Assembly (NCBI GenBank): GCA_015067145.1 | Contig: SVNA01000010.1 | Span: forward strand, 1 to 64,000 | From: Oscillospiraceae bacterium | GTDB lineage: Bacteria; Bacillota; Clostridia; Oscillospirales; Ruminococcaceae | Length of the DNA stretch: 64,000 nucleotides | Direction: 5' to 3' | Shown: positions 36,762 to 45,065 of the stretch, in pieces | Layout of the letters: each line of letters starts with the position of its first letter | Numbering within the stretch: the first letter of the stretch is position 1 | The notes under the pieces: model-generated | The model's input: only the letters and a program-made list of their open reading frames with translations | The model's database searches: none | Told to the model about the DNA's origin: nothing | Position numbers and translations under genes: made by a program

Positions 36762-37129
36762 AAGTAAATTCTCCTTTTATGGATATCATTTTTTAACCAA
36801 ACCTATTTTAACAGAAAAAACAACATAATAAAAGATATTTTTTAAAATTATTGCAGCGTGTTACAAAAATATGTAATACAGGCGGTCAGATAGCTGTTTA
36901 AATGGATTTTAACACCGATATTTCACAATTTGCTTTGTTTTGATTGGATTTAGGGCCTGACTTTTCACAAATTCTTAATAAAGTTAACATAAAATGTGAT
37001 AAACAGCAGATGAATTAATATATTGTTGATGATAAATTTTTATCTGCATTGTATAATATCGGCAAATAACAAAAAGAAGGAAGGTTATATTTTATTTATA
37101 CAAGCTTGGTTAAAAGGAGGAATTGTATA
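36762..37129. other. Intergenic region between divergent genes
   Basis: An AT-rich region of 368 bases holding the divergent control regions of the permease gene and the surface protein gene. I see a TATAAT at 37,058-37,063 without a convincing -35 box, and no convincing gene, RNA family or repeat. Confidence 0.5.
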
Positions 37130-38407
37130 ATGACAAAAAAATTCACAACAAAAGTATTGGGGACAATAGCCTGTCTGTGTTTTGCACTTTTTGCACTGCC
37201 AACAACAGCATTTGCTACAAGCACAGCGACAGCAGCACCATCGCCGACACCTACAGCAACCCCAAAACCAAAGGTGGAGATTTCAATAGGCAGCGAATAT
37301 TCAAAGGTTTATGACGGCAAAGAACTTTCAAAATCCGACGTGCTTGCACTTGTAAGTGATAAATCAGGTAACGGAGTTTCGCAGTTTACATATAAATGGT
37401 ACGATGATGACGGTGACAGAATGGATAAAAATCCTGTAAATGCCGGTGAATACAGACTCACCATTACAGTATCAGACAAAGACCCTGTTTACACCGGCGA
37501 AGCAACAGTTAAATATATAATTCAGCCACGTCCGCTGGAGTGGGATACAAGCAACCTTTCTGCAAAAAAACCGTCCGACGGCACAGCAGAAGCGGCAAAG
37601 GTGAAAGGTGAACTGTGTATAAGCGGTATTATTGACGGCGATGATGTATTTGTCAGCTTCGATAATATTAAAGCAGCAGATTTTCCAAATGCAGATGCTC
37701 AGCGAACAAAGATTCCCCTTATAATCGAAAATGCACAGCTTGGAGGGGAGGATGCAGACAACTATGTTCTGCCAAAGCTTGCACCTGAAATTGAAGCATC
37801 CATAGTAAAAGCATACATCACCGAGATTACATTCCCTGACAATGACAACAAATACCGTGCAGTTGTTGAAGAATCTGTATATCCAAACGAAACACTGGAC
37901 GGCACAGAGTTCAGCACAACAGAAGCCATCAAAAATGCTCTCCGTTCAAAAGCAAATGAAGAATGGGCAGATAAAGAGGATGTAAACACAGTTTTTTACA
38001 CCGCTGTCCTGCAGGTTTACAAAGATGGCGAATGGGTGAACATTACAGCAGAAGACAACCCGTCTGACGGTGCGGCAGTAGTTCTGCCTTATCCTGAAGG
38101 AACAAAGGACAATTCCCACGAGTTTGCAGTGTACAAAATGAAAACTCAGGGAGAAAATGCAGGACTTATCGAAGTATGGGCACACACAGAAAAGGTGGAT
38201 GGCCTGGAGATTACACTTTCTCAGGGAGAACCGATTATCGTGGCCTACACTCCTGCAAATCAGCTCAACAAAGGTGTGCTCCTTGGCATCGGCGGTGCTG
38301 CAGTGGCAGTTATTGCGGCAATGATATTCTTCCGACTTCTCAAAAAAGACCGTGAAGATATGGCCGAAGAAGTGGCGGCACTTCCTGAACATACAGAAGA
38401 AAAATAG
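37130..38407 (+). CDS. Secreted, C-terminally membrane-anchored surface protein
   Basis: A 425-residue protein. The start at 37,130 has AAAGGAGG upstream. A signal peptide ends near TAFATS, then a Thr/Ala/Pro spacer (about residues 26-45). Two MBG-like beta domains follow (SIGSEYSKVYDGKEL, PVNAGEYRLTITVSDKDPVYTGEATVKYIIQPRPL), then a domain of unknown fold. A C-terminal helix (about residues 383-405) is followed by a basic-acidic cytoplasmic tail. It is probably a cell-surface protein with a structural or adhesive role. Confidence 0.75.
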   Translation: MTKKFTTKVLGTIACLCFALFALPTTAFATSTATAAPSPTPTATPKPKVEISIGSEYSKVYDGKELSKSDVLALVSDKSGNGVSQFTYKWYDDDGDRMDKNPVNAGEYRLTITVSDKDPVYTGEATVKYIIQPRPLEWDTSNLSAKKPSDGTAEAAKVKGELCISGIIDGDDVFVSFDNIKAADFPNADAQRTKIPLIIENAQLGGEDADNYVLPKLAPEIEASIVKAYITEITFPDNDNKYRAVVEESVYPNETLDGTEFSTTEAIKNALRSKANEEWADKEDVNTVFYTAVLQVYKDGEWVNITAEDNPSDGAAVVLPYPEGTKDNSHEFAVYKMKTQGENAGLIEVWAHTEKVDGLEITLSQGEPIIVAYTPANQLNKGVLLGIGGAAVAVIAAMIFFRLLKKDREDMAEEVAALPEHTEEK

Positions 38408-38429
38408 ATTTATTAATTAAAATGCATAA

Positions 38430-38456
38430 AGAGGGCACAAAAAGCCCTCTTTTGTT
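38430..38456 (+). terminator. Terminator of the surface protein gene
   Basis: AAAGAGGGC and GCCCTCTTT pair around ACAAAAA. Confidence 0.85.
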
Positions 38457-38498
38457 GTATAATATAAGGCATAAAACAATTTTGGCAAAGGTCCCGTT

Positions 38499-39224
38499 AT
38501 GAAAAAGAAACTGAAGAAAATATCATTAATATTTATTGCGGCAGTCGGCGTGTGCTTTGCGGCACTGTACCTCTACTCAAGTGATTACTACCGTGCAGAC
38601 GAAACTGCGATAAACACTCTGGAAGATACAGAAAGTGTGTCTGTGGAAATAACCGATAATATGGCGATTTTCCGCCCTGAAAATATAGAGGCAGGATTGA
38701 TATTTTATCCGGGCGGCAAGGTGGAGTACACCGCATACGCACCGCTTATGCATAAACTGGCAGAAAACGACATAGCCTGTGTTATAACCAAAATGCCTTT
38801 TAACCTAGCGGTTATGGATATAAACGCAGCAGATAAAGCCATCGAAAGAATTGCCAATGTGGACAGATGGTATATTGGCGGACACTCTCTTGGCGGCAGT
38901 ATGGCGGCAAATTATCTGGAAAAATCTGAAAGTAACTTTGACGGCCTTGTAATGCTGGCGGCTTATTCCACGGCGGACTTATCCGACAATGAGGTGAAAA
39001 CGCTCTGTATCCATGGCAGCGAAGATAAGGTGCTTAACTGGGACAAACACACTGAATATATGGAAAATCTTCCTGAAAAGGCGAAGTGCTGTGTTATAGA
39101 AGGCGGCAACCATGCACAGTTTGGCAGCTATGGCGACCAGAAGGGTGATGGCGAAGCGACATTAACGGCGGAAAAACAGCTGGAATATACTGCTGAAGCA
39201 ATTATTGAATTTATACTTGATTGA
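38499..39224 (+). CDS. Alpha/beta-hydrolase, membrane-anchored or secreted
   Basis: A 241-residue protein with an N-terminal hydrophobic segment (about residues 8-26) that anchors or exports it. The nucleophile elbow is GGHSLGGSMAANY (Ser about residue 130), the Asp is in CIHGSEDKVL, and the catalytic His is in GGNHAQFGSYGDQKGDG. This matches the small extracellular alpha/beta-hydrolase family (PF12695-like). An AAAGG site precedes ATG. The substrate is unknown. Confidence 0.85.
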   Translation: MKKKLKKISLIFIAAVGVCFAALYLYSSDYYRADETAINTLEDTESVSVEITDNMAIFRPENIEAGLIFYPGGKVEYTAYAPLMHKLAENDIACVITKMPFNLAVMDINAADKAIERIANVDRWYIGGHSLGGSMAANYLEKSESNFDGLVMLAAYSTADLSDNEVKTLCIHGSEDKVLNWDKHTEYMENLPEKAKCCVIEGGNHAQFGSYGDQKGDGEATLTAEKQLEYTAEAIIEFILD

Positions 39225-39261
39225 TAAACGACACGTTTTTAAATATAATATGTCGATAAAT

Positions 39262-39290
39262 TTGACAAAAACGGTTAAATATTATAATAT
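39262..39290 (+). promoter_or_regulatory. smpB promoter
   Basis: TTGACA (39,262-39,267) and TAATAT (39,285-39,290) are separated by 17 bases, 38 bases before the smpB start. Confidence 0.65.
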
Positions 39291-39327
39291 ATAATCTGCA
39301 CGAAATTTACAGAAAGGGGATGGAGAT

Positions 39328-39777
39328 ATGTCAATCACAGTCAACCGTGCCGCAAGACACGAATACTTTGTACTGGAAACATACGAGGCAGGCATCGAGC
39401 TTTTCGGCACCGAAATCAAATCTATCCGCAATGGTTCTGTAAACCTGAAAGAGTCCTGGGCAGATATCCAGAACGGCGAAGTTTTCGTCTACGGTATGCA
39501 CATCAGTCCATACGAAAAAGGCAATATCTTCAACCGAGACCCTTTCCGTGTACGCAAACTGCTTTTGCACAAAAAGGAAATCAACAAGCTTTACGGCAAG
39601 CTGAAACAGGATGGTCTCACCCTTGTTCCGCTGTCCCTTTACTATAAAGGTCCGCGTGTAAAGATGGAACTTGGTCTCTGCAAAGGTAAAAAGCTATACG
39701 ACAAACGCGATGATATTGCAAAACGTGATGCACAGCGTAATATCGACCGTGCGATGAAAGATTTTAACCGACGTTAA
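39328..39777 (+). CDS. smpB: SsrA-binding protein
   Basis: A 149-residue SmpB, the tmRNA partner that delivers it to stalled ribosomes. It shows [29 protein letters not shown], the OB-fold core [10 protein letters not shown], and the basic C-terminal tail [17 protein letters not shown] that enters the mRNA channel. It lies 45 bases before ssrA itself. Confidence 0.97.
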   Translation: MSITVNRAARHEYFVLETYEAGIELFGTEIKSIRNGSVNLKESWADIQNGEVFVYGMHISPYEKGNIFNRDPFRVRKLLLHKKEINKLYGKLKQDGLTLVPLSLYYKGPRVKMELGLCKGKKLYDKRDDIAKRDAQRNIDRAMKDFNRR

Positions 39778-39821
39778 TCTTCACAAACTACTGTCAAAAA
39801 CGGTAAATCCGTTTTATATAT

Positions 39822-40169
39822 GGGGGCGTATTGGCTTCGACAGGGAGTTTGCAGTGAGGGCAGCAGGTAGTGGTGGGGCAGCACTTTAATCGCCTCGAAA
39901 AAATAAACGCTAATCGTAACGAATTAGTAGCTGCTTAATTAACAGCAGCCGTCATGCCCTGTTTTCTATCGGCAGGGGTCATGGCGTGACGCAGATAGAG
40001 CCCGTGAACGAGCCTAAGCTTTGCGGCACGTCACGCATTTATGAAGCTACCGACCATACAGCCTGTTTATCGGCTTGTATGCGGGGGAATCTCTGTAGAT
40101 AAACTAAACTTGTAGATACCGTCATGAATAGCTTTTTGGACACGGGTTCGACCCCCGTCGCCTCCACCA
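39822..40169 (+). ncRNA. ssrA: tmRNA (one-piece), tag peptide ANRNELVAA
   Basis: The 5' end GGGGGCG pairs with CGCCTCC near the 3' end, followed by ACCA. The 3' part has the tRNA-like T loop GGGTTCGACCCC. The resume codon GCT lies at 39,909 and the tag reading frame ends with TAA at 39,936-39,938, giving the nine-residue tag ANRNELVAA with the Ala-Ala degradation end. The last bases serve as the integration site of the prophage. Confidence 0.95.
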
Positions 40170-40176
40170 GCAAGAA

Positions 40177-40222
40177 AACCTTGAAAATCCCTTAAAATAA
40201 AGGGTTTTCAAGGTTTTTTATT
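40177..40222. terminator. Terminator between ssrA and integrase
   Basis: AAAACCTTGAAAATCCCTT pairs perfectly with its complement at 40,197-40,220. It can serve ssrA and the convergent integrase gene. Confidence 0.9.
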
Positions 40223-40274
40223 TTCTCATTTTTTAACAAATCCCGCACATTATCCCGCACTTTATGGCGCAACA

Positions 40275-41387
40275 TTATGCCTTTTCCTCTTTGGTGTCCA
40301 AAATGTCGGTAAAAATACCCTCGATAAGATTGGCTGTTTTCTTATCTTCGCCTGTGAGCTGGTGGCCATAAATACCGAAGGTATCCATATTTTTGGAATG
40401 GCCGACAAGCTGCTTAACAGAACCTTCAGGGAGATTTTTAACGATTGATACAAAGGTGTGGCGAAGCTCATAAAGAGATGTTATAGTGATGCCGTTAACC
40501 TCGCAATACTTTTGCCAGCGGTGGCGGAAAGTTGAGGTACTGGCAATGTCAAATATATATTCAGTCTCAGGCTTAAGTTCCAGTTGCGCATGAATGATAT
40601 CGTATGCAGTCTGAGACAGATAAATTGTTCGAGTGGCGTTTTCATTTTTGCCTGGTGTAAATTCATTCTGCACGTTTATAGAACCTTCTATATGCAGAGA
40701 ATAGCCTTTGAGGTTCTTTGCTTTAAGAGCACGGAGCTCCCCAGGACGAAGGCCAGAAACAACGGCGAAACGGTAAGCATAGATATATTCATCAAAGCAG
40801 CGGCTGCCTCGCAGAACGGTTGTGTCTACATTGAACAGCTTTATAATATCTGCAGGCTGCAGTATGGTTTTAGGCTTTTTACGGGCACCTTTTGGAATGG
40901 ATAGGTCTTCAGGGTAAAGCGTGGTAACCTTTTTCTTGCGGCAGAACTTCAAAAATGCGGATATGGTATATCTGATGTTTTCCAGCGTTTTCTTTGAACG
41001 GAAAACATTGTTGCCGTCAACGTCCTTTGTTTTATAGGCCTTGTTGATTATACTCTGTAAATCCTGCTCGGTTAGAGAATCAATCTTTTTATTTTTGAGG
41101 GCGGGACGGATGAAATTTTCTATGTGATATTTTTCTTTGCGCAGATTGGTGGAAGAGGTTTTCTCCTCTACATCCTTAAGATAGTCGTCCAGTAAATCCG
41201 TCACCTTTAACCGTGCATTGAATATGCCGTCGTCAAGCCACGCGTCAGCTTTTCGGTTGGCTTCCCGCTGACCATTTCGGCCGGGGATAGAGGAGTAAAA
41301 AGATTTTCGTTCACCGTCTTTTTGTACGTCGATACGCCAGTGTTTTTTCTTTTCAACCCAGCTGGCAGTGTTGGTCCGTTTACCCAT
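40275..41387 (-). CDS. int: Phage tyrosine recombinase (integrase)
   Basis: A 370-residue site-specific recombinase. An AP2-like arm-binding N-terminus (WRIDVQKDGERKSFY) is followed by a SAM-like core-binding domain and the catalytic domain, with SGLRPGELRAL (first Arg), YELRHTFVSI (Arg of the box II motif, where the first His is Tyr), VGHS (His) and the nucleophile Tyr in FGIYGH. The start at 41,387 has GGAGG nine bases upstream. Placement at the ssrA end identifies it as the enzyme that integrated this element. Confidence 0.95.
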   Translation of the reverse strand: MGKRTNTASWVEKKKHWRIDVQKDGERKSFYSSIPGRNGQREANRKADAWLDDGIFNARLKVTDLLDDYLKDVEEKTSSTNLRKEKYHIENFIRPALKNKKIDSLTEQDLQSIINKAYKTKDVDGNNVFRSKKTLENIRYTISAFLKFCRKKKVTTLYPEDLSIPKGARKKPKTILQPADIIKLFNVDTTVLRGSRCFDEYIYAYRFAVVSGLRPGELRALKAKNLKGYSLHIEGSINVQNEFTPGKNENATRTIYLSQTAYDIIHAQLELKPETEYIFDIASTSTFRHRWQKYCEVNGITITSLYELRHTFVSIVKNLPEGSVKQLVGHSKNMDTFGIYGHQLTGEDKKTANLIEGIFTDILDTKEEKA

Positions 41388-41500
41388 AAAAAATACCTCC
41401 ATTTGTATTTGGGTGCACTTGATAAACCCATACAAATGAGGTATACTATTCTTGTTCGGGAGTTGTATACGCTCATTCGTATCGGCTTCTTGCAATGGCT

Positions 41501-41530
41501 CTTGGTGGTGGTAGCACCGAGGGCCTTTTT
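41501..41530 (+). terminator. Terminator-like hairpin upstream of the integrase
   Basis: GGCTCTTGGTG pairs with CACCGAGGGCC (some G-T pairs) and a T run follows. Its source transcript would start upstream of the integrase on the plus strand; a small RNA is possible. Confidence 0.4.
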
Positions 41531-41533
41531 TAT

Positions 41534-42382
41534 TTATAAAATTTTATCTTCTGCAAGCTTTTTGAAAAGTCTTGCTGTGTCATAGCAATCGCTCAATGCT
41601 CTGTGTTCGTTGTTTCTCGCAATACCATAGTAACTGCACAGGGTATCAAGTTTGTGGTCTTCCACGTCGTAGTCAGAATTATAATCAATGACGTATTCTT
41701 CCCACTCCTTGTCATATTTATATTTTGGTTTTTTGAGCATTTTCTGTGCAATCTGCATTGTGTCAAAATACTTGCGTTTATCAGAAACAATATCGAGGCC
41801 ACCGCGGCAAAGGAACTTGAAATCAAATTCAAAGTTGTGTGCTACAAGGTTATATCCAAAGATAAACTCCTGCAGACTTGGAATAACTTCATAGAGCAGA
41901 GGAGCACCATCGACCATATCTTCGGTTATTTTATTTACTTTGGCGGCTTCCTCTTTTATACCTTTTGTAGGGAAAATATATGTTTCAAATATTTCCACAG
42001 GGATGAAATTCTCGAATTTTATTGCGGCAATTTCTACAACATCATCATGAACTGCTGAAAGCCCGGTGGTTTCAATGTCTACAACTACAAATTTACCGAG
42101 TTTTTCAAGAGAACTTTTGGCAGTTATATTTGAGAAATTGAGGTCTTTAAGAAAAGAAGTTTGCTGTACCTTTATTTTATTGCTACTGCGAATTATATTG
42201 CACTTAGGCAAAGAACATAATTTGTTCCAATCATCTTCAGCTTTTCTTTTCTTTTCCTGCAGATATCGCTTGCGGGCTTCTTCAATCTCTCTTTTTTCAG
42301 AGGCTTCGCAGTCTGTGCAAATTCCTTTGTGATTAACCTTGAAAAACAACCCGTGTTTACCACATTTTATACACTTGGCCAT
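41534..42382 (-). CDS. DEDDh 3'-5' exonuclease with N-terminal zinc finger
   Basis: A 282-residue protein of DnaQ type. Residues 3-26 are a CxxC...CxxC zinc finger (CIKCGKHG and CTDCEAS), followed by a basic helix. The exonuclease has VDIETTGL (Exo I), HNFEFDFKFL (Exo II) and HRALSDCYDT (Exo III with its His). The layout is frequent in phages and mobile elements of Clostridia next to the repressor. It may process DNA ends in recombination or repair. It is in the lysogenic transcript with CI, 14 bases after it. Confidence 0.88.
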   Translation of the reverse strand: MAKCIKCGKHGLFFKVNHKGICTDCEASEKREIEEARKRYLQEKKRKAEDDWNKLCSLPKCNIIRSSNKIKVQQTSFLKDLNFSNITAKSSLEKLGKFVVVDIETTGLSAVHDDVVEIAAIKFENFIPVEIFETYIFPTKGIKEEAAKVNKITEDMVDGAPLLYEVIPSLQEFIFGYNLVAHNFEFDFKFLCRGGLDIVSDKRKYFDTMQIAQKMLKKPKYKYDKEWEEYVIDYNSDYDVEDHKLDTLCSYYGIARNNEHRALSDCYDTARLFKKLAEDKIL

Positions 42383-42396
42383 AGTAAACTCCTTTC

Positions 42397-43050
42397 TTAA
42401 AACTTTGCTCGCAGTTCGATAACTCTGCCGAGAATGCGGACAGGAAGTTGTTCGATATCTTTGTTTGTATAGTGCATCGGCAGATATTTAGGGTTGTTGC
42501 TTATAAGAGTAATGCCGTCCGGAGACTTGGAAATCTTTTTACAGGTTGCCTCGTCACCGTTGACCATAACAACTGCAATATCTCCGTGGTCTACGTCAGT
42601 CTGCTGGCGACATATAACAATATCGCCTTCTTCCATCTTCGGTTCCATACTGTCTCCTTTGAGCTTCAGTGCAAAGATAACATCGTTTTTGGCCCAATCT
42701 GCAGGAACATCTTCCCAACCGAGAACGTCTTCCTGAGCCATTATAGGAACACCTGCTGCTACACGGCCGAGGATAGGAACTTTTACAAAACCTGATGTGT
42801 TTTTAGGATATATGTCACTCAAAGAAAGCATATTCTGCAGAGGATTATCCTGTTTTCCCCTCAAATAGTCGAGGTCAACATTGAAAAAATCGGCGATAGC
42901 TTCTTCGATTTCGAAATTAGGCTGTCTTTTATCAGTTTCATACATACCGATTGTGCTTGCGGATATTTTTAAAACTCTACCGAGGTCGGCTTGAGTCATT
43001 TTCTTTGAATTGCGTAGCTCCTGCAATCTTTTACCGAAAGTAGTAGCCAT
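42397..43050 (-). CDS. CI/LexA-like repressor with S24 peptidase domain
   Basis: A 217-residue lysogeny repressor. Residues 5-60 are an XRE helix-turn-helix (MTQADLGRVLKISASTIGMYE). The cleavage site Ala-Gly is in GRVAAGVPIM, the catalytic Ser in KGDSMEPKMEEGD and the Lys in ATCKKI, so RecA-induced self-cleavage is expected. The start at 43,050 follows AGAGGTG. It is transcribed leftward from a promoter whose spacer contains one copy of the operator motif. Confidence 0.93.
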   Translation of the reverse strand: MATTFGKRLQELRNSKKMTQADLGRVLKISASTIGMYETDKRQPNFEIEEAIADFFNVDLDYLRGKQDNPLQNMLSLSDIYPKNTSGFVKVPILGRVAAGVPIMAQEDVLGWEDVPADWAKNDVIFALKLKGDSMEPKMEEGDIVICRQQTDVDHGDIAVVMVNGDEATCKKISKSPDGITLISNNPKYLPMHYTNKDIEQLPVRILGRVIELRAKF

Positions 43051-43078
43051 ATAAACACCTCTTTTCTTTTGTATACTT

Positions 43079-43181
43079 ATAGTATCACACAAAACGTGGT
43101 AAGTCAATCAAAAATAATCACAAAAAGTGTTGACACGAAACGTGATGTGTGATAATATATAATCAAATCACGAAACGTGAT
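43079..43181. promoter_or_regulatory. Divergent lysogeny switch: two promoters and four operators
   Basis: The leftward promoter has TTGACT (43,102-43,107) and TACTAT (43,079-43,084). The rightward one has TTGACA (43,130-43,135) and TAATAT (43,153-43,158). Both have 17-base spacers. Copies of the motif ATCACGAAACGTGAT lie at 43,086-43,100 (inside the left spacer), 43,117-43,131, 43,132-43,146 (inside the right spacer) and 43,167-43,181 (perfect). They are the expected sites of CI and Cro. Confidence 0.85.
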
Positions 43182-43203
43182 TAAGAAAAGAGGTGAAAAC
43201 CAG

Positions 43204-43419
43204 ATGGACAAAAAGGAAATTGGAACTCGTCTTGCAGCATTGAGAGGAGATATTTCAAGAGAAACTCTTGCAAAAGACCTTGGAATCAGTGTTTCTGCCA
43301 TTCAAATGTATGAAACAGGAGAAAGAGTTCCTCGAGATGAAATTAAGATTAAAATTGCAAAATATTTTAATCGTTCAGTACAGTCAATTTTTTTTGAGAA
43401 TATTAATCACGAAACGTGA
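43204..43419 (+). CDS. cro: Cro-like repressor
   Basis: A 71-residue XRE helix-turn-helix protein (SRETLAKDLGISVSAIQMYETG), divergent from CI. The start at 43,204 is set by an AGAGGTG about nine bases upstream, with a perfect operator copy at 43,167-43,181 in the leader. Its last codons and stop (HET-stop) are themselves a fifth operator copy. It presumably turns off the CI promoter during lytic growth. Confidence 0.87.
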   Translation: MDKKEIGTRLAALRGDISRETLAKDLGISVSAIQMYETGERVPRDEIKIKIAKYFNRSVQSIFFENINHET

Positions 43420-43420
43420 T
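43406..43420. promoter_or_regulatory. Fifth repressor operator, inside the 3' end of cro
   Basis: A perfect ATCACGAAACGTGAT 15-mer. It encodes the last residues and stop codon of Cro. Confidence 0.75.
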
Positions 43421-43467
43421 GAAAGCGGCGACAGGGTAATTATTTTACAAAAGAAAGGAGGACAACC

Positions 43468-43713
43468 ATGGCGAGAGCATTTAAAGAATTAAAGTGCCTT
43501 ATGCTGCGGGAAGAAGTCACACAGGATGATATCCGCGATATCGTAGGCAAAAGCAGAAGCTATGTAACGTCCAGAATGTGCGGGCAGGCCCCGTGGAATA
43601 TGGACGAAGTATATGCAATCTGCGAGGCACTGAACATAGAACTTGCAGAGATACCAAAATACTTTCCGCCCAACAAAAAAGTGACATCACCAAAATTGGT
43701 TTTAGGAGCGTAA
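43468..43713 (+). CDS. Small phage helix-turn-helix protein
   Basis: An 81-residue protein with an XRE-like fold (TQDDIRDIVGKSRSYVTSRM, then WNMDEVYAICEALNIEL). It resembles the third small regulator that often follows Cro in Firmicutes phages. AAAGGAGG precedes the start. The target is unknown. Confidence 0.78.
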   Translation: MARAFKELKCLMLREEVTQDDIRDIVGKSRSYVTSRMCGQAPWNMDEVYAICEALNIELAEIPKYFPPNKKVTSPKLVLGA

Positions 43714-43715
43714 CT

Positions 43716-43865
43716 ATGTTTAACATTTTAATCGTGGCGGTGGCCACAGGTTTACTGCTGTCGGTGCTGGTTGGCGGTATGCTGCTGTGGACAGCGGCAG
43801 TGAAGCTGATGCATCCAACATGGAGCTGGAGCAGATGTGCCAAGTACACCACATTGATTTCATAA
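43716..43865 (+). CDS. Small single-helix membrane protein
   Basis: 49 residues with a strong N-terminal membrane helix (FNILIVAVATGLLLSVLVGG) and a short Trp-rich tail. It starts two bases after the previous stop, with TTTAGGAG upstream. It may be an exclusion or membrane-targeting peptide; this is a guess. Confidence 0.6.
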   Translation: MFNILIVAVATGLLLSVLVGGMLLWTAAVKLMHPTWSWSRCAKYTTLIS

Positions 43866-43978
43866 AAAGAAAAAGAGCTAACGGAATGGCAGTTCCGATA
43901 GCCCAGAGCAACAAATTTTTGGTCTATAAAAGGTTGCTATGTGAATAGTATACCTTATATTTCGACAAAAATCAACAT

Positions 43979-44205
43979 ACATAATATGTCCGCAAAAACG
44001 CCCGCACCGAGCACAGTCGGCGAGGCACTGTGCCCTGAATGTCCCACAGGAATCTGGCGGCAGGGAATTTAACTTTTTTTCCTTTATATTTTGTTTACGA
44101 ACACAAGACAAATATAACGACCTGTACAACACAAAAGATTCGTATTAATCCTCACGAAGTTTTTGAATATTTATTTTTTCGGGCGTTTTTGCGGGCATAT
44201 TATGT
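43979..44205. repeat. 227-bp element with 26-bp terminal inverted repeats
   Basis: The left arm 43,979-44,004 begins ACATAATATGTCCGC and is the reverse complement of the right arm 44,180-44,205 with one mismatch in 26. The interior (175 bases) has no gene and contains a hairpin GCACAG/CTGTGC near 44,010-44,034. No clear target duplication flanks it. It could be a miniature transposable element, a site-specific recombination site or a large RNA structure in the leader of the next gene. Confidence 0.6.
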
Positions 44206-44224
44206 TTTGCAGTTGACTGCAAGA
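44205..44224 (+). repeat. TTTTGCAGT-NN-ACTGCAAGA motif, copy 1
   Basis: The near-palindrome TTGCAGTTGACTGCAA (44,207-44,222) lies directly before the ribosome binding site of the gene at 44,234. A second copy with reversed centre lies at 48,452-48,471 before another early gene. Confidence 0.55.
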
Positions 44225-44233
44225 GGTGAATTT

Positions 44234-44560
44234 ATGAAATATTACGGCGATTTGAACAGCGGCCTCTCCGAAAAGGAAAAGCTGCAGGCACTGAACCGAC
44301 AGCGTAATCTTGAAGGCTGGTTTGACAAAATATTTGAACAGTTCGATTTCCACGGCAGCGAAAAATTTGCCCTCTTTGCAGGGGATGCTGTTATTTCAGA
44401 AAACGAAACCTGCAGTGTGCGCTGTCAGCTGACACAGACGGGGGATTTAGTCATGGTGGTATGTCACGAGAACGAAACCAAATGTGTGACAGTCAATCGT
44501 CTGACGGGAGAAAGAAAGGTGGATTTTTATGTCAAGCACCCTTTTGAGTACGAAGAATAA
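44234..44560 (+). CDS. Phage early protein, unknown function
   Basis: A 108-residue acidic protein I do not recognise. The start at 44,234 follows AAGAGGTG; the longer upstream frame would cross the inverted-repeat element and has no ribosome binding site. An N-terminal helical part (EKEKLQALNRQRNLEGWFDKIF) is followed by an antiparallel beta sheet pattern. It overlaps the next gene. Confidence 0.65.
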   Translation: MKYYGDLNSGLSEKEKLQALNRQRNLEGWFDKIFEQFDFHGSEKFALFAGDAVISENETCSVRCQLTQTGDLVMVVCHENETKCVTVNRLTGERKVDFYVKHPFEYEE

Positions 44561-44717
44561 CTGCTTTACCGAAGGTGAACTGCTGCAGCTGCTGTGCCGT
44601 TTCTCCGAAACCGATTGGGGAGCAGAGCACACACCAACGGCAATGAAGGTGTACACACGCAGCGGCACCTATACTTTTGAGGCGGACAACCCCGTGTACA
44701 GATACAGGGAGGAATAG
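44529..44717 (+). CDS. Small phage protein, unknown function
   Basis: 62 residues, acidic, with AAAGGTGGA before the ATG, which lies within the last 32 bases of the previous gene. Unrecognised. Confidence 0.6.
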   Translation: MSSTLLSTKNNCFTEGELLQLLCRFSETDWGAEHTPTAMKVYTRSGTYTFEADNPVYRYREE

Positions 44718-44719
44718 CG

Positions 44720-45055
44720 ATGTCTGTTATATCCAGAAAGGATGTTGAGGAACTGCGAGCGGTGCTCAGAGAGCGGTTCGACATCGAATTGGATGAGAAA
44801 ATCACCCGCGTGGAGTTTATATCTCCGCAGCGAACAAGCGTGTATTTCCACGCCAATGACAGCTGGATGCCGCCAAAGCCGCCGCCAGTGCAGTACGCAG
44901 TTGTGATACATACACCGGGCGGCGAGGTGCGGCAGATGCAGTTTAAGACCGAAAAGACAATGGACGTTGCCTTTGACAGCTTTAAAAGCAAGGGGGTATA
45001 CACCGTGCTGGCTGTGGTGGACGGCGTTGTCAAAAAGGAATACAGAGCGAAATAA
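44720..45055 (+). CDS. Phage early protein, unknown function
   Basis: 111 residues with mixed helix and strand character: an N-terminal helix VISRKDVEELRAVLRERF, then strands including EVRQMQFKTEK. GGGAGGAA precedes the start, two bases after the previous stop. Unrecognised. Confidence 0.65.
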   Translation: MSVISRKDVEELRAVLRERFDIELDEKITRVEFISPQRTSVYFHANDSWMPPKPPPVQYAVVIHTPGGEVRQMQFKTEKTMDVAFDSFKSKGVYTVLAVVDGVVKKEYRAK

Positions 45056-45065
45056 AGGAGCAGGT

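Noticed and set aside
43088-43180. Direct repeats around CACGAAACGTG as a CRISPR-like or iteron origin
   Set aside because: Spacing is irregular and fits CI/Cro operators between two promoters.
41439-43955. GAATAGTATACCT present at 43,943-43,955 and inverted at 41,439-41,451
   Set aside because: The match of 13 bases is AT-rich and -10-like; it may reflect two promoters and is too weak to call a recombination site.
44039-44233. N-terminal extension of the gene at 44,234
   Set aside because: The upstream codons run through the right arm of the inverted repeat and no ribosome binding site lies before the first ATG.
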